Below, piece by piece: positions 24,808 to 32,332 of a stretch of 64,000 nucleotides of DNA. Within the stretch, counting starts at the first letter, position 1; each line of letters starts with the position of its first letter. Location of the stretch: the NCBI GenBank assembly GCA_016213645.1, contig JACQZY010000010.1, forward strand, positions 42,874-106,873, read 5' to 3'. The DNA comes from Actinomycetota bacterium. Lineage in GTDB: Bacteria; Actinomycetota; Thermoleophilia; Solirubrobacterales; JACPNS01. The position numbers were made by a program, and so were the translations under genes. The notes below the pieces were generated by a model, which was not told the DNA's origin, searched no databases, and saw only the letters and a program-made list of their open reading frames with translations.

Positions 24808-25804
24808 GCACCCGCGGTCTTAGACGACCTCGAATCGTGCCGCTGACATAAGTCAGCAGCGTAATCCAGCATGCGACCGGATGCCATATCCAAGCGGCAA
24901 GATCAGGCCGTTGCCGTTGGCCGCGAGCAGCCTGAAGCGCCACCGGCACGACGAGGGAAGTGGACACCGCGAATCTGAGGATGCCGCGGCTGCGGCTCTT
25001 GGCCCACGGGTAACTACGTTGCCCTTCCGACGCAAAAAAGAAGAAGTCGTCTATGCGGCGCCGCGTTTTCGTGTGGAATTTGGCCACACCGTCGCAAAAT
25101 GCGTGGTGAACGGCCACGTCGGCGCGAGCGAAGGTCGTATGACCTGTTGTAACCAGGTCGTAAATGTGATCGAGATCGAACAGGAAATCGCCGACCGGCT
25201 GCAGCTCATATGCACTGCGACGAATCATGAAGCCGTTGGCGCCGAGTACCGGAACCCAATCTGGATTCAGCTCAATTCGTTCCCAGCCGTCGCGTGTCTC
25301 CGACTTGTGCGGATAACCGGTCCAGGTGCCGGTCACCGCCGACTCGCGCGCGTAGTTTCCGACGTAGATCGTGAGCGGATCGGCGGCTCCCAGCAGCGCA
25401 TGCCAGCGGTTGATGAAGTGGTCGCCCTCGATACGGGCAAAACGCGCGGGCTCGCACCCGATCACCTTCGGGTCTTCGACGAACGGGCGCACCATGCGTG
25501 TTAACCAGTCCGTGCCGATCAGTGCATTGTCGGAGTCGATGAGCAGGATCAAATCGCCGTTTGCCACCTTGACCCCGACCGCTTTGCCGGCTTCTCCGGT
25601 GCGCAAAGGGTTGGGAACGATCTTTTCGACACCGTATTTCTCGGCAATTTCGAGCGTGCGATCGGTCGAGCCGGCATCAGCGATCAGGATCTCCACGTTG
25701 CCGTTGTAGTCCTGTTCCCTGATCGAGCTAAGGCAGGTTTCCAGATGGCGCTCTGCGTTGAGCGTCGGAATAACTGCGCTAATGGTTGGCAGTGAGTCAG
25801 TCAC
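24782..25804 (-). CDS. GT2-family glycosyltransferase
   Basis: 340 residues with a GTG start. Classical GT-A signatures: SAVIPTLNAERHLETCL, ADAGSTDRTLEIA and the metal-binding DSD in LILLIDSDN. The C-terminal ~60 residues contain one or two hydrophobic segments (STSLVVPVALQAA, ACWITLLTYVSGTI). It overlaps the upstream GT4 gene by 8 bp, so the two are likely translationally coupled. Specificity not predictable. Confidence 0.85.
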   Translation of the reverse strand: MTDSLPTISAVIPTLNAERHLETCLSSIREQDYNGNVEILIADAGSTDRTLEIAEKYGVEKIVPNPLRTGEAGKAVGVKVANGDLILLIDSDNALIGTDWLTRMVRPFVEDPKVIGCEPARFARIEGDHFINRWHALLGAADPLTIYVGNYARESAVTGTWTGYPHKSETRDGWERIELNPDWVPVLGANGFMIRRSAYELQPVGDFLFDLDHIYDLVTTGHTTFARADVAVHHAFCDGVAKFHTKTRRRIDDFFFFASEGQRSYPWAKSRSRGILRFAVSTSLVVPVALQAARGQRQRPDLAAWIWHPVACWITLLTYVSGTIRGRLRPRVLDRENWKQ

Positions 25805-26906
25805 GCAGCGCCTCCAGAAAAACGTCAGTGGTTGACTCGTATGAGAGCGATCGGGCGAATCGCCATGCCTCTTCGCGAATCTCCGCGTAAGTGGTTGGGT
25901 CTTTGGCCAAGGTTAGGACCCGATTGGCCAAGCCTGTGGGTCCTTCCTCGAGTTCGGCGAGCATGCGGGCGTCACGCACGGAATCGCGCACGCCCGGAGC
26001 GTTGTAGCCGACGGTTGGTGTTCCTAGTGCGGCAGCTTCGGTGACCGTTAGGCCCCAGCCTTCGCGATGCGAGGCAAAGACGTGAACGTGAGCAAGTTGA
26101 AGCAGCTCCGATTTGAGGTCTTCCGAAGCGCGACCGTGAAATCGTACGGACTCACTGAGACCTCGCGCAGCAATCTTGCGTTCAAGCTTTGCGCGATATT
26201 TGCCATCTCCCGCGCCAACGATGTCGAGAATCGCATCCGAAATGGCGTCGTGCACGAGAAAGAACGCTTCCACCGCTTCCTCGACGAATTTCGCCGGGGT
26301 CAATCGGCCGATCACGATCAATCTGAAAGCTCCTTCCTTCGGAGGCAGACTCTCGCTGACTGTGCTGGTAATTGCCAGGGGAATCACGTTCACGCGCTCG
26401 GGCGCCAGGCCCAAGCTAAGCAGCTCCGTGCGTGTGGAACCAGAAATCGTGATTGCTTCGGTCGCGCGGTAAGCCTTTAAGTAATGCGATTCGGCCAGAT
26501 AACCGAAAGGCGAAACCAGCCGGAATGCGCCGCGAGTCTCGCGCCACCAGTATTCGCGAGCGGTCTGATGAATCAGCATTCTGCGGTTGGCCGCCGGCAC
26601 GTACCACGGCGTCAGGAAGGGCAACGTGTTGATCTGGTCTACAACGACATCGAACGAGTCCAGTCGGCGCCGGAGCCAAAGCCAGGCGCGCACGTGCACG
26701 GTCCATTGGCGACCCCTGCGAACGAAGCGGATGCCGTCTACGATCTCGGTTTCGGCGGTCCCCGGTGAACTTGCGGCGAACCAAGTGACCTCATGGCCGC
26801 GTTCGACTGCTCGCCTGAGAATTTCAAAAGTGAGTGTCTCGGCGCCGCCCGCCTTTGGGTCGCCGGGCAATCGCCAACTGAGCATCGCAATTCTCAACGT
26901 TTTCAC
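25797..26906 (-). CDS. GT4-family glycosyltransferase
   Basis: 369 residues, GT-B fold. N-terminal LRIAMLSWRLPGDPKAGGAETL is a typical donor-retaining GT4 opening. LIVIGRLTPAKFVEEAVEAF, FHGRASEDLKSEL and EGWGLTVTEAAALGTPTVGY mark the C-terminal nucleotide-sugar domain. The start overlaps the stop of the 711-aa membrane protein gene by 4 bp. Part of the polysaccharide assembly operon. Confidence 0.87.
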   Translation of the reverse strand: MKTLRIAMLSWRLPGDPKAGGAETLTFEILRRAVERGHEVTWFAASSPGTAETEIVDGIRFVRRGRQWTVHVRAWLWLRRRLDSFDVVVDQINTLPFLTPWYVPAANRRMLIHQTAREYWWRETRGAFRLVSPFGYLAESHYLKAYRATEAITISGSTRTELLSLGLAPERVNVIPLAITSTVSESLPPKEGAFRLIVIGRLTPAKFVEEAVEAFFLVHDAISDAILDIVGAGDGKYRAKLERKIAARGLSESVRFHGRASEDLKSELLQLAHVHVFASHREGWGLTVTEAAALGTPTVGYNAPGVRDSVRDARMLAELEEGPTGLANRVLTLAKDPTTYAEIREEAWRFARSLSYESTTDVFLEALRD

Positions 26907-29038
26907 CTGCCGCCATCGTTGGACTCGGTGAAATCCATCGCACCTATCATCACCGAGACGAAGCGGTCGTCTGTCCCGCCGAGGCGAGCCGATATCTGTT
27001 CGACTGCAGGCGACGATGAAATCGCTATGAGCGCGCCGCCGTTGGTAATTTTCACAGGAATAGATATCCGTCTGTCGTGCGGACCAGCGGTCAGAGTTAC
27101 TGCTTTTCTGCCGGGCGCCTTGATGGTGACTCGACGAGTTCGCCCGAAGCTGTGAATCTGGAAACGGAACACCCCTTCGCAGTTGCCGCAGGCGGCGAGG
27201 ATGTGGATTTTACCTCTCGAAGACGTCATCCACTGAGGTCGACCGACTGCGGCCTCCGGTCTGTCGAATCCGCTGGAGCCGACGATTACCGACGGCATCG
27301 GTTTCGCCGTGACTCTATAAAGATCCGCGTATCCACTCTTTCCGATTCGGAGGAGCCCGGCGCCGGGATTGCCCGGAGGCGTGACACCGCCATTGATCGG
27401 AACATGGGTGTTGAGCACGTATCGCACTCCGAGCGTTGCGAGGCGGCGTGGAGTCGCCGGATCTGAGAGCTTCACCAGCGTAAGGGCGCGCCACTCCTCC
27501 GGTGTGTTTTCGCCGAATCCATTGAGAATCGGCATGCCGTGCGAATCCTGCGAAAACTCCGCCGAATAGTCTCCGTAGCCGAAGGGCTCGATCGGGTACT
27601 CGGCGACTATGCCGCGGGGGCGCTGCTGTTTGAGCACTTTATAGATCGGGTCTTCTCCGATCGGCGTCACCCAACGGTGACCGGTTTCCACCCAGAGGTC
27701 GACCGCGACGATCGCGGCGATCGCGGAGACGATCAACGTGGCCGTCAATCGCGATCGCCGTGTTGCGGCAAGAGCGATGCCATGTGCCGCGAGCAACACC
27801 ACGCCAAGCATCACGACGAAAACGAAACGCGAGTAAACGCGCCAGGTGGGAGCGATTTGGAAAATGAAGTGGGATGGAGTTTGAATATGCCATCCGACGA
27901 TCGGTAGATCCACTGTCGGGGGTGCGGAGGCGCCGAACGCCACGGCCGCGATCGCGATCAATGCAATACAGCGAAATCGTGATTCGCGGCGATCACCAGT
28001 CCGTAAAGCTGCCCAGATACCGACGACGGCAAGCATCAGCAGTGAAATGCCCAGATAAAGCGTTGCTTCCGCAAAATTCGATCCGTGAAGATGCGCGGTG
28101 AGCCAGGGCTCTGTCGTATTGCCAAAAAAAACGCTGGCTGCGTGAGGGACCACGTATTCATATGCTCGTGCCGAGTAGATGGTCAGCGCCTCGATCGGCT
28201 GGTCGCGTACCCCGGACACCGGCGCTTTCGCGGTCGCTAAAGCGACAATCCCGATGTAAGTAAATATCGGGATTGCTCCCCATGCGAGAGCGGCGCAGCT
28301 TCGCCGCAATTCCGAGGCACGCCAAGCGCGCACCAATTCGGCGGCGACGAGCGTTGCCGTCATGACGCCTCCGATCAGCAAAAAATACGGATTCCACGCC
28401 CAGCAGACGACCGCCGCGCAGCCGGCGAACAGACCGTTGCGGAGGTTGGGTGCGGACGCAAGTTCGAACATTCGCCAAAGCAGAAATACGAACACCCAGC
28501 CGTGGATAAAGCCCGCGTGACCGTGCGAGTTGATGACCATGAATGGCGCAAACGCATAGGCCCAGCCAGCGATCACACCTGCGCCAACATGACCGGTCAG
28601 TTTGCGGGCGAGCAGGAATGTCGCCTGCGCGGTCGCGATTTGGCCGATGATCACGTAGAGGTTGAGCGCGGCAACCGCGCCAAAAACTTTCGCAAGCAGC
28701 CAGGTCGGCAACGTGCTCGCGAACGTTGCGATGTTCAGCGGCCACGGGATCTGTAGGCCCTCTGGAGCGCTGAAATCCATTAATCGGCCCTCGAGAAACG
28801 GACTTACGGATCCTTGCGTCAACTCGCGCATAACTGCGATGCCTCCCGTGGCATCACCCGGGGCGCCGTAGAAGGTCGAGCCGAGATGGCCGATCAGAGG
28901 CCAGGTGAACCAGAGCGTGATCAGCGTGTATCCGGCGAAAACAAGCCAGGAAACGACTCGCGACCGACTCGCGGCCCGGTCTGATGTGCCGTCGTCGCTG
29001 AGTGTTGCGGATTTGGTCGGTGCCGCGACGGGCATCAA
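26903..29038 (-). CDS. Multispanning membrane protein, GT-C-like
   Basis: 711 residues. About ten to twelve hydrophobic helices lie between residues 28 and 455, then a ~255-residue soluble C-terminal domain rich in beta strands. The first extracytoplasmic loop carries an acidic residue (FYGAPGDATGGI), as in polyprenyl-phosphate-dependent GT-C enzymes and YfhO-like proteins. AGWAYAFAPFMVINSHGHAG is typical of such proteins in actinobacteria. A role in transferring a lipid-linked sugar on the outer face, fed by the Alg5-like enzyme next to it, is inference. Confidence 0.7.
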   Translation of the reverse strand: MMPVAAPTKSATLSDDGTSDRAASRSRVVSWLVFAGYTLITLWFTWPLIGHLGSTFYGAPGDATGGIAVMRELTQGSVSPFLEGRLMDFSAPEGLQIPWPLNIATFASTLPTWLLAKVFGAVAALNLYVIIGQIATAQATFLLARKLTGHVGAGVIAGWAYAFAPFMVINSHGHAGFIHGWVFVFLLWRMFELASAPNLRNGLFAGCAAVVCWAWNPYFLLIGGVMTATLVAAELVRAWRASELRRSCAALAWGAIPIFTYIGIVALATAKAPVSGVRDQPIEALTIYSARAYEYVVPHAASVFFGNTTEPWLTAHLHGSNFAEATLYLGISLLMLAVVGIWAALRTGDRRESRFRCIALIAIAAVAFGASAPPTVDLPIVGWHIQTPSHFIFQIAPTWRVYSRFVFVVMLGVVLLAAHGIALAATRRSRLTATLIVSAIAAIVAVDLWVETGHRWVTPIGEDPIYKVLKQQRPRGIVAEYPIEPFGYGDYSAEFSQDSHGMPILNGFGENTPEEWRALTLVKLSDPATPRRLATLGVRYVLNTHVPINGGVTPPGNPGAGLLRIGKSGYADLYRVTAKPMPSVIVGSSGFDRPEAAVGRPQWMTSSRGKIHILAACGNCEGVFRFQIHSFGRTRRVTIKAPGRKAVTLTAGPHDRRISIPVKITNGGALIAISSSPAVEQISARLGGTDDRFVSVMIGAMDFTESNDGGR

Positions 29039-29844
29039 CGGACTTCAGCAAATGCCGGAGTTGACTGTTCCGAGTCGATTCGCTCTCGTTGAAGAGCTGC
29101 GAACCGTCTCACATAATGGTGTCGAAGGTGGATGCGGTAGGCGATCGCGAGCGTGTCGGTCAGCATCTCCCGGACCGCTCGCCAGTCGATCGATGTTCCG
29201 GAAAAACGGTCGCGGATTACTACGGGTCCCTCGTCGATGCGGTCAAATCCGAACTCGGCGCCCACCGCGAGCACCTCAAGGTCGAATGCGTAGCGTTTTA
29301 CGAGCAATAGTGGGCAGACGGTGTCAAGCATTTCGCGGCGAAACACCTTTGCTCCAACCTGCGTGTCGCGACAATTCACTCGAAACAGCGTCCAGGTGAA
29401 CATCTGGTAGCCCCACGAATAGATGCGCCTGAGCGGCGAGTACACAACGTTGCTTTCGCGGTGACGCTTGCTTCCGACTACAGCGTCGGTTTCTCTCGAC
29501 CGATCGATCCGCCGGACGAAGTCGAGGATCACCGACGGCGGGATGTCTAAGTCGCTGTCAAGCCAACCGATCAGTCGACCGCGAGCCTCCGCGACGCCGT
29601 GCGTGATTGCGTGACCTTTGCCGCCGTTGTCCGGGTAAGAGAGAACGTGTACTCGCGGATCGTCGACCCGGGCGGCCGCCTCCGTGGTGTTGTCGGTACT
29701 TCCATCGCACACGACGAGAATTTCGAAATCATCACCAAGTGATTCAAGTTCGGAGACGATCGTGCGGACATTTTGCTCGATGTAACGCTCGCCGTTATAG
29801 GTCGGCACGACGAGGCTCAGTTTCAGTTCTGGTGCTAATTCCAT
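29035..29844 (-). CDS. GT2 glycosyltransferase, dolichyl/polyprenyl-phosphate sugar synthase-like
   Basis: 269 residues. LSLVVPTYNGERYIEQNV, VVCDGSTDNTTEAA, NGGKGHAITHGVAEARG and the catalytic WLDSDLDIPP are the Alg5/DPM1-type pattern. Later DTQVGAKVFRREM and the YAFDLEVL acceptor region agree. Such enzymes charge polyprenyl phosphate with a hexose for use by GT-C transferases outside the membrane, and the next gene encodes a GT-C-like protein. Its start shares one base with the flippase stop (TGATG), the other end overlaps by 4 bp. Confidence 0.85.
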   Translation of the reverse strand: MELAPELKLSLVVPTYNGERYIEQNVRTIVSELESLGDDFEILVVCDGSTDNTTEAAARVDDPRVHVLSYPDNGGKGHAITHGVAEARGRLIGWLDSDLDIPPSVILDFVRRIDRSRETDAVVGSKRHRESNVVYSPLRRIYSWGYQMFTWTLFRVNCRDTQVGAKVFRREMLDTVCPLLLVKRYAFDLEVLAVGAEFGFDRIDEGPVVIRDRFSGTSIDWRAVREMLTDTLAIAYRIHLRHHYVRRFAALQRERIDSEQSTPAFAEVR

Positions 29845-31217
29845 CAGTTATCGCTTGACCAAGTGGAGCTTGCGCGCCGGAGTAGTCGCTCCGCGCGAAG
29901 GATCGGGTGGAAAACGAGTTCGTTGATCACCAGGATCACGATCATGACAGAGGCCTGGGCGACCGCAACGTCGATCGCGGAGCCGTGGAAAAAGCCGATC
30001 GCGAGTGCTTGGAGACCTACTCCGGCTAGCAACAGGTAGACCCAGTTGTGGTCCTGAATTGTGACCGTATACACGACCAGCAGATAAAGCAGTGCAAGGG
30101 AAGCGCTGGCGAGCACGATTGGTAATACGCCTGACGCAGCGTCCAAGTATCGATTTCCGAACATCAGGCGCAAAACCAAACTCGGCTCGATTGCCGTAGG
30201 TATGGCGACGAGCGCCGAGCCCGCCGCCACGGCCACGGCGCTCACGCGTAAGACGTTGGTGGCGGAACCGGTCGAGTCGCGAGAACGCGCCACGTAAGGA
30301 ACCATCACGATACTTACGGCACCAGGCAAAAACAGCACGATCTTGCCGATCGTCGCGAGGGCCGCGTACGAACCGGCCTCGTCCGGCGGTAGAAACATCT
30401 TCGCCAGCAGAACATCCAGATTCGACAGCAGCGCGAATGCAATGAAAGCTCCGCTCGCCGCCATCGATCGACCGCCGATGCGCCGGCGCAAACCGCTGGT
30501 AGCCGCGCCCGTCCCGCGTCCAAGCAGGTACTTACGCGCAATGAACAACATCACTGCAATGGCGAGAAAGCTGCCAATCGCCTGGCCGGCGATAGGACCG
30601 CCGGCGCCTCCGCCGGCTAGCGTCCATGGCACGCCGAAGGCGATGCGCGAGAGCGCGACCCCGAGTACGACGGCGCCGAGCGCGACAAATTTTTCAAGAC
30701 CCTGAAGCGCTCCGTACACCACTGGCACGAAGAAGGTGACTGCGATCAGCGGGGCAAGCGCGAGCGCCGGACCAATCGCCTGCAGATCCAGGGCTGACAC
30801 CACGAGCGGGATCGAGGCGCAATACGCAAGTCCGAGCACGACCGAATACAGACCCACATGGGCGAGCGCGTGTCGAATCAGGTAGCGGATAGCGTCGACG
30901 TCACTGCGCGAGCGGTGTACCGCGAGTCGCTCCGCGACGACTGTCTGTGCGGCCGCAGTCGGCACTGCAACTACTACGACCAAAGCTAGTAGTGCCGTGT
31001 AATCGCCGTACGAGGCCGGAGTCAACATGCGGCCGAAAACGACGCTCGATAAATAGTTCACGACACTCGCGGCGAAAGTCAGAACGACCATCGCGGCCAT
31101 TGGTCGACGCATCGATTTTGGACCGATCTCGGGAGACTGGTCGTTCGGCGTGGGAGGAGCGTTCCCCGCCGATTTGGGCGCATTGCGAGACGGCCGTTTT
31201 TGATCCAGGAGGTTCAT
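29844..31217 (-). CDS. Polysaccharide/lipid-linked oligosaccharide flippase (Wzx/MOP type)
   Basis: 457 residues. About 35 hydrophilic residues come first, then 12-14 hydrophobic helices (AAMVVLTFAASVVNYLSSVV onward). Motifs SYGDYTALLALVVVVAVPTAAA and MFLPPDEAGSYAALATIGKI match the MOP superfamily of O-antigen flippases. It is the first gene of the minus-strand operon. A flippase together with a full ABC exporter in one operon is unusual and may mean two lipid-linked products. Divergent from the methyltransferase gene, with 121 bp between. Confidence 0.85.
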   Translation of the reverse strand: MNLLDQKRPSRNAPKSAGNAPPTPNDQSPEIGPKSMRRPMAAMVVLTFAASVVNYLSSVVFGRMLTPASYGDYTALLALVVVVAVPTAAAQTVVAERLAVHRSRSDVDAIRYLIRHALAHVGLYSVVLGLAYCASIPLVVSALDLQAIGPALALAPLIAVTFFVPVVYGALQGLEKFVALGAVVLGVALSRIAFGVPWTLAGGGAGGPIAGQAIGSFLAIAVMLFIARKYLLGRGTGAATSGLRRRIGGRSMAASGAFIAFALLSNLDVLLAKMFLPPDEAGSYAALATIGKIVLFLPGAVSIVMVPYVARSRDSTGSATNVLRVSAVAVAAGSALVAIPTAIEPSLVLRLMFGNRYLDAASGVLPIVLASASLALLYLLVVYTVTIQDHNWVYLLLAGVGLQALAIGFFHGSAIDVAVAQASVMIVILVINELVFHPILRAERLLRRASSTWSSDN

Positions 31218-31338
31218 TGTGAGGTCGCGAGCTGTAGAGTAACCCTATGCTGGACGCGCAGGAGCGCGCGTGCCGCATGCTGCCGTCGCCTCATTAGGTG
31301 CATCGGAAGTTGGGCTTGGGATTTGATGTGCATCAGAC

Positions 31339-32196
31339 ATGCCCGTGCATAAAGTGAGTACGATCCAGGCCCGCATGAATCCAAGTGTCACCGAAAAAAC
31401 AGGTCGCGACGCTTCGCGCCCGACCCTCCCTCGGGAGCTTCCAGATGAATCCATTGGACGAACGGTCAACTTGTCTGGCCGATATCGCGCCGCCGGGAAA
31501 CGCATGTTTGAGCGCGCGTCGAAACAGAACGATGCGAATATTTTGCGTGCCCTGGCTAGTGGAGGTGCGATTGATTCGCTTCTTGATCTCGGCTGCGACG
31601 ACGGCGGCCGGACGCTTCAGTACGCGCAGGCGTGCGGTGCAAAAACGGTCCACGGAGTCGAAGTCGTCGCGGAGCGCGCCGCTATGGCTCGTGCGCGCGG
31701 CGTTCAGGTGTCGGAAGCCGACCTGAGCGAAAACCTGCCGTACGCTGATCAGAGCCTTGACGTCGTCGTCTCCAATCAGGTAATTGAGCATCTTTTCGAC
31801 ACTGACCTATTCGTCTCAGAGGCATTTCGCGTGCTCAAGCCCGGCGGATACGTTGTCACATCGACCGAAAATCTCGCGAGCTGGCATAACGTGGCTGCGT
31901 TGATGCTCGGATGGCAGCCGTTCTCGCTGTCGAACGTCTCGTCAAAAGGCACAATCGGAAATCCATTCGGCCTTCTAGCCGGTAGCGACTGGACCTCTCT
32001 TTTCCCCGATGCCACGACGTTTCAGCATCGTCGCGTGTTCGCAACGCGGGGACTCGTTCACCTCCACGAGTCACATGGATTTTCTGATGTCAAGTGTCGT
32101 GGAGCCGGCTATTACCCGTTGCCCCGCGTGTTCGGAAGATTAAACCCCGGTCACGCAGCTTTTATTACGGTCGTCGGCTCGCGTCCGCTCGACTGA
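31339..32196 (+). CDS. SAM-dependent methyltransferase (class I)
   Basis: 285 residues. Motif I is LLDLGCDDGGRT near residues 81-92, followed by VEVVAERAAMARARG (motif II acidic), VVVSNQVIEHLFD (motif IV) and LKPGGYVVTSTEN (motif V). This is the UbiE/Methyltransf_11 pattern. The acceptor is unknown; location beside glycan genes suggests a sugar or lipid-carrier substrate, possibly the terminal cap recognised by the Wzt C-domain (inference). Alternative in-frame ATG at 31375 (MNPSVTEK). Confidence 0.82.
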   Translation: MPVHKVSTIQARMNPSVTEKTGRDASRPTLPRELPDESIGRTVNLSGRYRAAGKRMFERASKQNDANILRALASGGAIDSLLDLGCDDGGRTLQYAQACGAKTVHGVEVVAERAAMARARGVQVSEADLSENLPYADQSLDVVVSNQVIEHLFDTDLFVSEAFRVLKPGGYVVTSTENLASWHNVAALMLGWQPFSLSNVSSKGTIGNPFGLLAGSDWTSLFPDATTFQHRRVFATRGLVHLHESHGFSDVKCRGAGYYPLPRVFGRLNPGHAAFITVVGSRPLD

Positions 32197-32332
32197 GGCG
32201 TGCAGACGATTTGCGGGATAGAAGCGACTCGCCGCACCCGTTTTGTCGCGCACTGAGCGGACGTTGCGATCCGATGAAATCAGTCTGCAGCCGATCGTCG
32301 CCCGCTCGCAACGGCGATAACATCCGTCCTCC

